From assembly GCA_049514435.1 (NCBI GenBank), contig JBEKVB010000010.1, forward strand, positions 1 through 64,000: 64,000 nt of DNA, read 5' to 3'. A model generated the notes under the pieces. The model did not search any database and was not told the DNA's origin. It saw nothing but the letters and a program-made list of their open reading frames with translations. The translations under genes and the position numbers were made by a program. Source of the DNA: UBA4810 sp002479215 (GTDB lineage Bacteria; Desulfobacterota; Syntrophia; Syntrophales; Smithellaceae). This document shows, piece by piece, positions 26,670 to 35,337 of the stretch; the stretch's first letter is position 1, and every line of letters begins with the position of its first letter.

Positions 26670-27038
26670 CTAATATCTGCCGCCGCGGTTTCCACCGCCG
26701 CCGCCACGTCCACCTGCACCTCTGTTGAATCCACCGCCGCCGCCGCCACGATTGGCGCCGCCGCCTCTTGAGCCTCCGGCGCCAAATTCCTTCTTTGGTC
26801 TCGCCTCGTTGACAGTAATTGCTTTTCCATCAAGCATACCACCATTGAACTTCTTGATGGCTTCGGTTGCGCCTTCTTCTGTTTTCATTTCGACAAAACC
26901 AAATCCTTTGGATTGACCTGTAAACTTATCCTTAATGATTGAAGCGGATGCAACTTCTCCCGCTTCGGTAAAGTTAGTTTTGAGATCATCATCTGTAACT
27001 TTATAAGACAGGTTGCCGACATACAAATTCTTGTTCAT
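26670..27038 (-). CDS. Glycine-rich RRM RNA-binding protein
   Basis: A 122-residue protein with one RNA recognition motif (residues 3-80). RNP2 is LYVGNLSY and RNP1 is KGFGFVEM, both with the aromatic residues that stack on RNA. A Gly/Arg/Asn-rich tail (residues ~88-122, RGGG repeats) follows. Such bacterial proteins are single-stranded RNA binders, often linked to cold response in other groups; that is not shown here. An AGGGG ribosome site precedes the ATG. A long leader containing a terminator-like hairpin (27213-27243) lies upstream on the same strand, suggesting regulation at the RNA level. Confidence 0.95.
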   Translation of the reverse strand: MNKNLYVGNLSYKVTDDDLKTNFTEAGEVASASIIKDKFTGQSKGFGFVEMKTEEGATEAIKKFNGGMLDGKAITVNEARPKKEFGAGGSRGGGANRGGGGGGFNRGAGGRGGGGGNRGGRY

Positions 27039-27527
27039 TTTAATCCCCTTTCTTGTTGACTAGCTTTTGTTTAACCTTCATTCCCCCGTGGGGCCCCATA
27101 AAGCATCAAAATCACCCCCATCCGTCTCCCGGTTGAGAAGGAAGGAAAAAGTGAGGGGCTTGTATGCCTTACCTCTTGAGCTTTTTTCAAGCTCACTACT
27201 ACTCAAAGAAAAAACCACCAACACTCCGCAGAGCATGGTGGTTGTGTCTCGTTTATAAAGAAATTTTCAACATTCTAAAACATAAACACAGTATATTATG
27301 TATAATTTGGTCACATTACCGGTTAATAGTCAAGAAGGATTTTCTTTTCGTTTTCGTTTTCTTAGAAGCGCCCTGTATCGGAAATTTCGCTCAAAAAACA
27401 CTAAATTCATTGTATTAATTTCAATGGACACCAATTAATTCGTTCAATTACTTTTTTTCTGATATAATCCGCTAAATTTCATTAACATATTTTTCAAAGC
27501 AGGAACGCCGCAAATAAGGAGGAGGTT
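27039..27527. other. Divergent intergenic region with structured leader of the RRM gene
   Basis: No protein gene is apparent in these 489 bp. Toward the RRM gene there are several inverted repeats (GAGCTTGAAAAAAGCTC; GGGGCCCC) and a terminator-like hairpin. Toward the acyl-CoA dehydrogenase gene a TATAAT box sits at 27463-27468, about 60 bases before the start, but no good -35 box is placed correctly. Confidence 0.5.
27213..27243 (-). terminator. Terminator-like hairpin upstream of the RRM gene
   Basis: On the minus strand AACCACCA pairs with TGGTGGTT and is followed by TTTTTT. No minus-strand gene precedes it before the divergent acyl-CoA dehydrogenase, so it would end either a short leader transcript (attenuator) or a small RNA about 175 bases ahead of the RRM start codon. 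Confidence 0.6.
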
Positions 27528-28796
27528 ATGTTTGATTACATGCTGACCAAAGAGCAAACCAAGATCAGGGATGAGGCTCGTGAGCTCGTGAAATGGACGC
27601 CTCGCCAAATGATTTTGGATATGGATACGGATAAAATTAAATTCCCCAAAGAATTCTTACAGGAAGCCGGCAGGCGAAATCTTATGGGTTGCCGCTACCC
27701 CAAAAAATGGGGAGGCCGTGAAATGGACTGGGTAACTACCTGCATGATTATGGAAGAAGTGGGAACGCTCGGTTATGAATTTGCCTGCGTTTTCGGTGTG
27801 GGGGCCGAATTGGTCTGCGATGCCATTATCCTGCACGGCACGGATGAACAAAAAGAAAAGTACGTAAAGCCTCTGCTTAAGGGTGAGCTTTTTGCGGCAG
27901 AGTGCCTTACGGAACCGCGGGGCGGTTCGGATTTTTTTGGAGCTACAACTAAAGCTGAAGATAAAGGCGATTATTATCTCTTGAATGGCCAGAAGCGTTT
28001 TATTGTCGGCGCGGAGGGCGCGGATTTTTTTCTCGTTTACGCCCGCAGTAATCCTGAAGCAAAGCCGCAAGAAGCAATAACTTGCTTTATTGTGGACCGC
28101 GGCCCGGGCGTGGAAGTGAAATATCTTTACGGTCTCATGGGTTGTCGCGGCGGTGGAACCGGCCGCATTATCTTTCGCAATGTGAAAGTGCCCAAGAAAA
28201 ATGTAGTAGGAAGAATTCAGGGGGCCTACGCCGTTTTTAATACCATGATGATACCGGAGCGCTTAGGCACTGCCGCGATGACAATCGGCGCCGCCCGCCC
28301 CGCACTTGATATAGCGACTCAATATACATCGAAACGTAAAGCGTTCGGCCAAATTATCAATCAATTTGAGGGCGTAAGTTTCCAGATCGCCGACGCCGCC
28401 ATGCTTCTGGATGCGGCCCGGGCAATGGCTTATGTTACAGCCCGCGCGGTGGATTTAGGTGCGGATATAAACCGCGTCCGGCGCATGGTATCGCAGAGCA
28501 AAAAATTTATCACCGAATCATGTCAGAAAGTTGTCCACAATTCCATGCAGGTAATGGGTGGTATTGCCTATACAAATGTCTTTCCGCTTGAACGCATTTA
28601 CCGCGATGTTCGCCTGGCTTCAATTTGGACAGGCACCAGCGAAGTCATGTCCATGATCACGGCTCATGAGTGGTATCGTGAATATTTTCAGGAAAAGGCA
28701 AAGAGCAAAACCCGCGACCATGAACTCGATGCCCCGGAAGCTTTTGATGAAGAAAAAATCTATGACGATGATGATATGTGGAAAAAGGGCTGGTAA
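27528..28796 (+). CDS. Acyl-CoA dehydrogenase
   Basis: A 422-residue flavoprotein of the acyl-CoA dehydrogenase family, which introduces an alpha-beta double bond and passes electrons to ETF. Signatures are AECLTEPRGGSD, a KRFIVGAEGADFFLVYAR segment, YTSKRKAFGQIINQFEGV and HNSMQVMGGIAYTN. The canonical base in the YEGT motif is Thr here (WTGTSEV, residue 368), while Glu244 in IPERLGTA aligns with the alternative base of isovaleryl- and long-chain-type enzymes. Substrate is unknown. The AGGAGG ribosome site is strong. A partial duplicated copy of its 3' end lies at 32056-32285. Confidence 0.93.
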   Translation: MFDYMLTKEQTKIRDEARELVKWTPRQMILDMDTDKIKFPKEFLQEAGRRNLMGCRYPKKWGGREMDWVTTCMIMEEVGTLGYEFACVFGVGAELVCDAIILHGTDEQKEKYVKPLLKGELFAAECLTEPRGGSDFFGATTKAEDKGDYYLLNGQKRFIVGAEGADFFLVYARSNPEAKPQEAITCFIVDRGPGVEVKYLYGLMGCRGGGTGRIIFRNVKVPKKNVVGRIQGAYAVFNTMMIPERLGTAAMTIGAARPALDIATQYTSKRKAFGQIINQFEGVSFQIADAAMLLDAARAMAYVTARAVDLGADINRVRRMVSQSKKFITESCQKVVHNSMQVMGGIAYTNVFPLERIYRDVRLASIWTGTSEVMSMITAHEWYREYFQEKAKSKTRDHELDAPEAFDEEKIYDDDDMWKKGW

Positions 28797-28886
28797 TAAC
28801 AAGTTGAGGGTATACGGCCGCCAGCGGGTGGCAATGAAAATGATTATATCGGAAAAAGGGCTGGTAATAACAAGTTGAGGGTATAC
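28780..28886 (+). repeat. Short direct repeat at the 3' end of the acyl-CoA dehydrogenase gene
   Basis: A 36-bp sequence starting GGAAAAAGGGCTGG, which includes the last codons and stop, occurs at 28780-28815 and again at 28851-28886. The rest of 28797-29099 shows no gene. This is a local duplication at the same gene end that was copied to 32056. Confidence 0.9.
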
Positions 28887-29099
28887 TGCCTCTATGCAAT
28901 TTTAAATTTTAGGTGCTTTGACCATCACTTATCAATTGCAGTTGTTAATTCGGGTATCAATTTCATCCGTAAGCGTTAATTGACGAATTCTGAAAATTAT
29001 GCAACATTACAAACGTTAATAGTTGAAATAATGTGGTACCGTCGGAAACCCAGGTGGCTCAAGCAGAAAACAAATCATATAGAGGAGAGGTAACAGCTT

Positions 29100-29624
29100 A
29101 TGAAAAAGTCATTAGGAACGATGGCAGCGATAATTTCGGTCGTTCTCTTGATAGTAATTCTTATTTGTTGTAGCAGACCATATACAGTAGAGCAGGCTAC
29201 AACAGTGGAAACCACCAAGGACGGCCGTTTCATCGCCTATGACAACGGGACGGTTTTGGACACGAAGACGAAGCTGATGTGGGCAGCTAAGGACAATGGG
29301 AGTGATATAAAATGGCAAGATGCTAAGTTCTATTGTGAGAATTATCGCGGGGGTGATTATAAGGACTGGCGGATGCCGACGCTGGACGAACTGGAGGGGT
29401 TATATGATGCGAGCAAACCCCGTCCGGCAGCATGCTATGGTGGCAATAGCATTCATGTCGCAACGGAGTTTATTGATATTACCTGTTTCTATTCATGGAC
29501 ATCGGAGACAAGCCAAACTACAGCCGAGTCCGCCATCTTCGATTTCGGCCCTGGCATACGTTCTGCGTTCGCCAGTCAGTTGACCCGATTAAGCCGCGCA
29601 CTTCCGGTGCGTTACGGCAAATAG
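29100..29624 (+). CDS. DUF1566-type lipoprotein
   Basis: A 174-residue secreted protein with a lipoprotein signal (hydrophobic residues 8-22 ending in LILICC, Cys23 or Cys24 lipidated). Its DUF1566/Lcl-like domain shows YKDWRMPTLDELEGLYD, a YSWTSET segment and the closing ALPVRYGK. The domain has a C-type lectin-like pattern, is common in delta-proteobacteria, and its function is not established. A GGAGAGG ribosome site precedes the ATG. A twin-hairpin repeat begins seven bases after its stop codon. Confidence 0.85.
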   Translation: MKKSLGTMAAIISVVLLIVILICCSRPYTVEQATTVETTKDGRFIAYDNGTVLDTKTKLMWAAKDNGSDIKWQDAKFYCENYRGGDYKDWRMPTLDELEGLYDASKPRPAACYGGNSIHVATEFIDITCFYSWTSETSQTTAESAIFDFGPGIRSAFASQLTRLSRALPVRYGK

Positions 29625-29631
29625 GCTATTC

Positions 29632-29725
29632 GTGAAACTCCAATTCTAATGAAACTCAGATATTACAAACGCAGTGCAGTAATATCTGCGAGTTGAATTA
29701 TCCCGCGTGCGAAGCTTAGCGGGAC
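29632..29725 (+). repeat. Twin-hairpin repeat (family 3), copy C
   Basis: It begins GTGAAACTC, which occurs twice here. Hairpin 1 is CAGATATTAC/GTAATATCTG and hairpin 2 is TCCCGC/GCGGGA with a GCGAAGC loop. The layout matches copies A and B, while stem sequences differ and stay complementary. Confidence 0.75.
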
Positions 29726-30098
29726 AATATAAATATTCTTGGTATAATGCCCCGCAGCGAGCTTTTGGGGTTTATACTCGTGATTTGGCCATGTGGTTCT
29801 TTGTTTATTTTCTTCTGGGTGCAGGGTAGCCCTGCTCGCTACAAAAAATATGCGTCCGGATTTTTGCCAGACATGACTTCCGGCCCAGTATAAGCACCTT
29901 CCCATTCCTCTTGATCGCCAAAAAACGGTTCGGATAAAGATCTGTAAAACTAATGACTATAACTGGAAATCATCACTTCAATTTTAAGTCGTTGCGTCTC
30001 AAGGGCGCCCGCGCGTAACGGGCGCCCTCAAGCAAACATTGAGCTGCTTGCCGCGCCCGGCCGGGTTGTCCTGACAGAGCCGCAATTCGCCCCGGCGA
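29726..30098. other. Intergenic region with GC-rich hairpin
   Basis: I see no credible gene here. A perfect 10-bp stem (AGGGCGCCCG/CGGGCGCCCT, 30002-30028) lies about 70 bases past the end of the lipoprotein gene at 30099. It has no T run, so it may be a weak or Rho-assisted terminator for that gene. Confidence 0.5.
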
Positions 30099-31799
30099 TC
30101 ACTTTTGAAAGTTGTAGATCGCTTGTATTGCTTCACTCTCAGTCTCCGTATACTCCTTTCCATCGGTTTCTAATAAGCTACCATCAGGCAGTTGTCTATT
30201 AACCAAAAACTTCATCGCATTTTGAATAGCAGTAATAACATTACTATCACTTGAGTTTATTTTCAGCAAAACCATAATTGCATAGGCTGTTGTCTCTATA
30301 TCACTTACTGGGTCTTTTTCAGCTAAAAACTCTCCAATACCAGTATTAGTACCTTGGGTAGTAAGTTGACTTGCAAGTAATACAGATAGAAGTGCATCTC
30401 TTTTATCAAGATGCAGTCCTGTTGTCGTGAATGCCTCAATAGCTCCAGTTAGCCCAAGATAATAATCCATTTGACTAGCATTAGATATGTCAATAATTGG
30501 AGGTGCTCCAGAATAGAGTGAATTGTAGATTACCTCTGTCATTGCTGCTGCGTCCGCATCGAATCCTTGTCCTGGAAAATAATTATTCAATGTAAGTAAT
30601 CCTCGAACATATATATTTATATCCCAGGAACTTCCAGCGCCACCTGACCAACCAGTGAGAACCCATGTTGCTATTCCTGCTGCTGACCCATTTCCAAAAT
30701 TAGGATTAGCCACAGTCGCTTGATACCATGTCTTTGCAAAAGTAGCATATTTTGGATCTCCAGTAACATTGGAAAGATCCACCAAAAAATAAATATCGGC
30801 TCCTCTTATATTATTTCTTGTATATCCATTAAGTCGAGTAGTTTGTGTTGAGTTAAAAACTAGTAAATTGTATGTCTTAACGCATGAATTAAAGTAAGTA
30901 CTGTTTTGAGTAACTTTATACGCATCCAGAACTCCTTGTGCTGTGACACTAATTGTATTAGGATGATTTGTTGAGACCGTATCAGTAGTTTTGCTTGGCC
31001 AATAGTATCCTCCATCAGTATCTTGGTTTAGCAGCAAATTATTTGCTCCGCTGATTATTGTTCCTATAAAAGGTATATCTGTTGTACTAACAGGTGGAGT
31101 CGTTCCTAAACTTTCTGTAGGTGCTTGTACTATAACAGCGCCAGTAAAAGAATTAGTAACCGTTACCGTCGTAGTTCCTCCAGAAGTAGTTACGACTACC
31201 GTTATCTGATCAAGTACCTTATCGAGTTGGGTATTATTTGCTACAAAGGGACTACTAATTGGATTAAGATTCTGAGCATTATTTGCTGCGAGAATAGGTC
31301 CTAATATAGTTTGTAAGTTTGTTATTGCTGTATCAAGCTCTTCATTTGTAACGGGATGTGCTGCGGGATCACCATAGACACTAGCCGGATCAATGTCTCC
31401 GGCTGCGGCCGCAACTATCACGTTTGTGAGCGGATTGATATTCGCAATACCGCTTGACGATGTAGTTACAGAATACAGCAAATAGTCGGTTGATCCGACA
31501 TGTCCAACTGCAAGCAGATAGAACGGCGGCCTAAGACCCGTCACATTAAACGAAAATGAGCCGTCCGCCCCGATCGGTTCGGGCCCGATAACATGATTTG
31601 CGCTGTCTTTCAAATACGCGTTCCCGATGATCGGAGCGCCCGCCGCCGCAACGCCCGAAATGGTGGCGGAAGACAGCGAGCCCCCCGCTGCAACACCCGC
31701 CTCATCGCCGCTGCTGCTGCAACTAACCAACACAATGACAAACATGCTGACGATAGCAACTGCTACCGATAGATGATACAATTTTTTACAAGTTTTCAT
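30099..31799 (-). CDS. Lipoprotein with alpha/alpha-toroid-like C-terminal repeats
   Basis: A 566-residue lipoprotein with signal sequence residues 1-27 and lipobox LVSC. Next comes a Ser/Thr/Ala-rich region with a carboxypeptidase-regulatory-like beta-sandwich (SGVAAAGAPIIGNAYLKD, then GADGSFSFNVTGL). The C-terminal half (~residues 250-566) has repeated helices with DTDGGYYWPS, SDIETTAYAIMVLLKI and LVNRQLPDGS segments, resembling the alpha/alpha barrel of prenyltransferase/terpene-cyclase-like or glycosidase-like domains. No catalytic residues can be assigned. It is probably an outer-membrane surface protein. It has its own promoter at 31845-31873. Confidence 0.75.
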   Translation of the reverse strand: MKTCKKLYHLSVAVAIVSMFVIVLVSCSSSGDEAGVAAGGSLSSATISGVAAAGAPIIGNAYLKDSANHVIGPEPIGADGSFSFNVTGLRPPFYLLAVGHVGSTDYLLYSVTTSSSGIANINPLTNVIVAAAAGDIDPASVYGDPAAHPVTNEELDTAITNLQTILGPILAANNAQNLNPISSPFVANNTQLDKVLDQITVVVTTSGGTTTVTVTNSFTGAVIVQAPTESLGTTPPVSTTDIPFIGTIISGANNLLLNQDTDGGYYWPSKTTDTVSTNHPNTISVTAQGVLDAYKVTQNSTYFNSCVKTYNLLVFNSTQTTRLNGYTRNNIRGADIYFLVDLSNVTGDPKYATFAKTWYQATVANPNFGNGSAAGIATWVLTGWSGGAGSSWDINIYVRGLLTLNNYFPGQGFDADAAAMTEVIYNSLYSGAPPIIDISNASQMDYYLGLTGAIEAFTTTGLHLDKRDALLSVLLASQLTTQGTNTGIGEFLAEKDPVSDIETTAYAIMVLLKINSSDSNVITAIQNAMKFLVNRQLPDGSLLETDGKEYTETESEAIQAIYNFQK

Positions 31800-31844
31800 A
31801 TGTTACCGTCTCCTTTTAATAAATTTTTTGAGCAATAATTGATA

Positions 31845-31873
31845 TTAATAGGGATGATGGATAGGAATGTCAA
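31845..31873 (-). promoter_or_regulatory. Promoter of the 30099-31799 lipoprotein gene
   Basis: On the minus strand TTGACA (31868-31873) is followed after 17 bases by TATTAA (31845-31850), 46 bases before the start codon. Just upstream are two direct copies of a TTGACTTTT(T)GAA motif, possible operator sites. Confidence 0.65.
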
Positions 31874-32055
31874 TAGCACGGTTTCAAAAGTCAACAGATC
31901 TTCAAAAAGTCAATAGAATTTTCTGCAATTTTTTCAAAAAAATCGTGGAAAACACCGAGGAAAAGAAAAAATAATCCGCTTGAGGCAAGATATCTTCTCG
32001 AAATAGCAGCTAATTTTCAGAAGCTGAAAACACTTTCATTAAGGCCAGGCAAGAA

Positions 32056-32285
32056 ATTGCTTACACTAATGTTTTCCCCATTGAACGCATTTACCGCGAT
32101 GTTCGCCTGGCTTCAATTTGGACAGGCACCAGCGAAGTTATGTCCATGATCACGGCTCATGAATAGTACCTTGAATATTTTCAGGAAAAAGCAAAGGGCA
32201 AAACCCGCGACCATGAACTAGACGCCCCTGAAGCTTTTGATGAAGAAAAATTTATGACGATGATAATATGTGGAAAAAGGGCTGG
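32056..32285 (+). pseudogene. Acyl-CoA dehydrogenase fragment (decayed duplicate)
   Basis: This stretch is a near copy of the last ~77 codons of the gene at 27528-28796. It reads in frame from IAYTNVFP through IWTGTSEVMSM, then the Trp codon of AHEWY has become TAG (32164-32166). A one-base deletion later shifts the frame so the DDDDMW end is lost. The likeness appears to continue weakly into the 3' flank. The upstream part of the gene is missing. The rest of 31874-32463 holds no gene I can support. Confidence 0.92.
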
Positions 32286-32463
32286 CAAGAAAAAGCTGTT
32301 GAGAATCTGCCGCCTGGCCGGCGATAAAATTTTTTAATGCGGCTATACAAACCATTTGACCAAATCCATTCATTTTATTATATTTAGCAACCAACAGTGT
32401 TGGCTTGGAGAATGTGCCAATATTTTGCTATGCTATAAATCATTATTAAGGGAGGTTCAGACT

Positions 32464-32592
32464 ATGTCTAAATCAAGAGACGCAAAGAAGGATGCGAAGA
32501 AAAAACCAGCCAAAACAGCAAAAGAAAAAAAGGAAGCCAAAAAAATGAAGAAGGCAGCCAAAGCCGGAATATACAATCAGATTGACGGGTAA
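32464..32592 (+). CDS. Very small lysine/alanine-rich protein
   Basis: A 42-residue highly basic peptide, mostly Lys, Ala and Glu in KK-A-K patterns, ending AGIYNQIDG. ATG 32464 is preceded by a strong GGGAGG site; an in-frame start 108 bases upstream has none and would add a dissimilar stretch. The composition suggests a nucleic-acid-binding or intrinsically disordered peptide. I do not recognise a named family, although I believe similar short proteins occur in related genomes. Confidence 0.65.
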   Translation: MSKSRDAKKDAKKKPAKTAKEKKEAKKMKKAAKAGIYNQIDG

Positions 32593-32763
32593 CAATAATT
32601 TCCGCCTTAAAGGGCGAGCTGATTGGCATGCGGCCGGCTTTAAAAAAATAAATCGCTACTCCTTAAGTTAATGTGGATAGGAAGAGGAGGTTGTGCTTTT
32701 TTCAGAGGCGTTGGGCTGTAATTTGTTTTTTATTGCGGTTAATCTTGGCATAACGGAGTTATC

Positions 32764-34374
32764 GTGAAAATTAAATTTCTCGGGGCAGCAAGAGAAGTTA
32801 CCGGCTCTTGTTTTATTATTGAAACGGATAAGGCAAGATTCGCCGTTGACTGCGGTATGCATCAGGGTAACGATGAAATGGAAAAACGCAACTGGGATGT
32901 CGACATATATGAACCTGAGCGTATTGATTTTATCCTGATTACTCATGCCCATATTGATCATTCGGGATTACTCCCCCGTATTGTGCAGAAAGGATTTCGC
33001 GGCCCCATTTACGCAACAGAGCCCACAGGAGACCTGGTGAAAATATTGCTGCTCGACAGCGCTCATATTCAAGAGGTAGAGGCCGGCTGGAAAATAAAAA
33101 AAATGCAGCGCAGCGGCGGAAGCCCGGATGTTAAGCCTCTTTATACGGTAAAAGACGCCCAAGCGGTGGCCCCTTTAATTAAAACCAAAACTTACGAAAG
33201 TATCTTTAGCCCCGGCAATGGAATAAAGGCAAATTTCCGGGATGCCGGCCATATTTTGGGAGCGGCCATACTGGAATTATTTATTGAAGAAAACGGCGCA
33301 ACCACAAAGTTGGTTTTCTCCGGCGATATCGGCCGTCGCCATCAATTATTAATGGAAGATCCCAGCACAATAAGCGAGGCGAACTTTCTTTTTATGGAAT
33401 CAACTTATGGCAACCGCAATCATAAGGGCGAGGAAGACAGTTTAAATGAACTGGCCGAAGCGATACAATACAGTTACTCCAGAGGTGAAAAAGTCATCAT
33501 TCCCGCCTTTGCTGTGGAAAGGACACAGGAAATTCTTTATTCCCTGCATCTTTTGTCCATGGCCGGAAAGTTGCCTAAAGACATGCCTGTAATTCTGGAT
33601 AGCCCCCTGGCAATTCAGGCGACAGAAATATTCCGCCGCTACCGCTCATACCTTGATGAAGAAACACAGGACCTTTTGAAAAAGGGTGAAGATCCTTTGG
33701 ATCTGCCGCAGCTTCAGTTTTCATCGACAACCGAACAATCGATGCAAATTAATAAATTAAAGGGATCGGCAATTATTATTTCCGCCAGCGGTATGGCTAA
33801 TGCCGGCAGGATTAAACATCATCTGCGGCATAATTTGTGGCGTCCGGGAGCCAGTATCGTTTTTGTCGGTTTCCAGGCGGAGGGAACCCCCGGCCGCAGG
33901 ATAGTGGATGGCGCGAAGACAATTCGTCTCTTTGGTGAAGACATTAGCATAAAGGCCAAAGTATGGACCATCAGCGGTTTTTCCGCGCATGCGGGCCAGG
34001 ATCAGTTGTTGGATTGGCTGGGACATTTTCAGAGTAAAAAAATGCAGATATTTTTAGTTCACGGTGAAATCTCCGTACAGGAATATCTGGCTTCTTTAAT
34101 CAGGGAAAGATTTGGTTTTGCTGTAACAATACCGGAATATCTGGAAGAAATACGTCTAAAAGTCGGCGCTAAGCTGGAAGAAGTTAAACAGCCTAAGGTT
34201 GAAGAGAAGCGAATTGACTGGGATTTGTTATTAGGTGATTTGGAATCAAAAATTTCTCATCTCCAAGGCCTAAAGAAAAAGCTCCAAGCACTGCCTTTGA
34301 GCAAACAAATGGAAATCAGGGATACCTTGCGGGAAGCGAATCACAATATTAATGAGATGAAAGATGAGATTTAA
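32764..34374 (+). CDS. MBL-fold/beta-CASP RNA-processing hydrolase
   Basis: A 536-residue protein with a metallo-beta-lactamase core and beta-CASP insert, the arrangement of CPSF73-like RNases. The metal motif is HAHIDHSGLLPRI; later conserved pieces are DAGHILGAAILEL, ESTYGNRNH, SASGMANAGRIKHHL and SGFSAHAGQDQLLDWL. It is expected to cleave RNA using two zinc ions. The C-terminal ~80 residues are charged and helical. The start is GTG 32764 with CGGAG upstream. Its 3' end overlaps the convergent BtuF-like gene by 26 bases. Confidence 0.92.
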   Translation: MKIKFLGAAREVTGSCFIIETDKARFAVDCGMHQGNDEMEKRNWDVDIYEPERIDFILITHAHIDHSGLLPRIVQKGFRGPIYATEPTGDLVKILLLDSAHIQEVEAGWKIKKMQRSGGSPDVKPLYTVKDAQAVAPLIKTKTYESIFSPGNGIKANFRDAGHILGAAILELFIEENGATTKLVFSGDIGRRHQLLMEDPSTISEANFLFMESTYGNRNHKGEEDSLNELAEAIQYSYSRGEKVIIPAFAVERTQEILYSLHLLSMAGKLPKDMPVILDSPLAIQATEIFRRYRSYLDEETQDLLKKGEDPLDLPQLQFSSTTEQSMQINKLKGSAIIISASGMANAGRIKHHLRHNLWRPGASIVFVGFQAEGTPGRRIVDGAKTIRLFGEDISIKAKVWTISGFSAHAGQDQLLDWLGHFQSKKMQIFLVHGEISVQEYLASLIRERFGFAVTIPEYLEEIRLKVGAKLEEVKQPKVEEKRIDWDLLLGDLESKISHLQGLKKKLQALPLSKQMEIRDTLREANHNINEMKDEI

Positions 34375-35269
34375 CACCTTTTATCCCCGGATGAAAAATT
34401 AGCGCCATTTTTTCGATTGCATCCACAATACGCGGCGATGCCCGGCTGATCAAGTCGGTATCAATAGGATAAATTCTATTATTATCTACCGCCGGTACTC
34501 CTTTGAATTTTTGCCAGAAGCTTTTTCCCGCCGCAAATTCTTTGTCTCCGGCCATCGGCGCAAAAAGAATTATATCCGGCGATGCTCCCATGATACCCTC
34601 CGCACTGTAGCGGGGATAGCGGGCGGTGTCGAGACCCGCAACATTAATGCCTCCGGCTCGCTCGATTACTTCATTGATTAATGTGCCTCTGCCGGCCGTA
34701 ATAACGGGCTCCAACCCAATCTGAAAAAAAACCCGTGGTTTACTTTTGTGATTTATTTGCGCCGTGATATTGTTTAATCTCTTTTGAAGTTTTTCTACCA
34801 GTTTACTGGCGTCCTTTTCCCGATTTGTTATTTCACCGATATGTAAAATACTTTTCAGGATACCATCGGTATCGGAGGGATTGGTTACATAGACGGAAAG
34901 GCCGATTCTTTCCAATTGTTGTATAGTTTCTTTTCTGTTGCCGTCAGCGGTGGCAATGATTAAATCGGGTTTCAGGGAAACAATCTTTTCTATAGATGGA
35001 TTGGTGAATCCGCCGACTCGTGGTTTCTGACGCGCCTGCGGCGGCCAATTACAAAAAGTGGTTACGCCCACAATTTTATCGTCAAGATTTAGCGCCCAAA
35101 GAGTTTCCGTTATTCCCGGAGCAAGGGAAACAATTCTTTGCGGAGACTCTTTAATATTTATCTTGCGGCCGATCTCATCGGTTACTGTCCCGGCCGAAGT
35201 TTCACTTACAAAAAAGAACGTCAAAATAATAAGTAAAGTATTATTAATAATTTTTAATTGTTTGCGCAT
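34349..35269 (-). CDS. Periplasmic cobalamin/iron-siderophore-type binding protein (BtuF-like)
   Basis: A 306-residue exported protein with signal peptide residues 1-26, cleavage near SAG. It has the class III binding-protein fold: PQRIVSLAPGITETLWALN, an IVSLKPDLIIAT segment and a second lobe with FQIGLEPVITAGRGTLINEV. It resembles BtuF, which delivers vitamin B12 to BtuCD; Fe-siderophore binding is an alternative. No permease or ATPase gene is next to it. A TonB-like gene lies 68 bases upstream on the same strand, consistent with outer-membrane-coupled uptake, and the window holds a B12-type radical SAM enzyme. Confidence 0.85.
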   Translation of the reverse strand: MRKQLKIINNTLLIILTFFFVSETSAGTVTDEIGRKINIKESPQRIVSLAPGITETLWALNLDDKIVGVTTFCNWPPQARQKPRVGGFTNPSIEKIVSLKPDLIIATADGNRKETIQQLERIGLSVYVTNPSDTDGILKSILHIGEITNREKDASKLVEKLQKRLNNITAQINHKSKPRVFFQIGLEPVITAGRGTLINEVIERAGGINVAGLDTARYPRYSAEGIMGASPDIILFAPMAGDKEFAAGKSFWQKFKGVPAVDNNRIYPIDTDLISRASPRIVDAIEKMALIFHPGIKGVKSHLSSH

Positions 35270-35337
35270 TATTATTATAAAAAACCGTTTTTCTTCTTTC
35301 AGTTTCTTCTGCTTATTTTGGCTGGAGGGAAAAATTG

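Noticed and set aside
26663..26845. Alanine/valine-rich minus-strand frame overlapping the RRM gene tail
   Set aside because: It is a shadow frame of the Gly/Arg-rich coding sequence of the RRM protein.
29663..29905. An 80-codon frame on the minus strand in the gap after the DUF1566 lipoprotein
   Set aside because: It runs through the twin-hairpin repeat, has no ribosome site and resembles no family.
34349..35337. Cobalamin riboswitch controlling the BtuF-like gene
   Set aside because: The gap upstream is only 68 bases and no B12-box-like sequence was seen there or ahead of the tonB gene.
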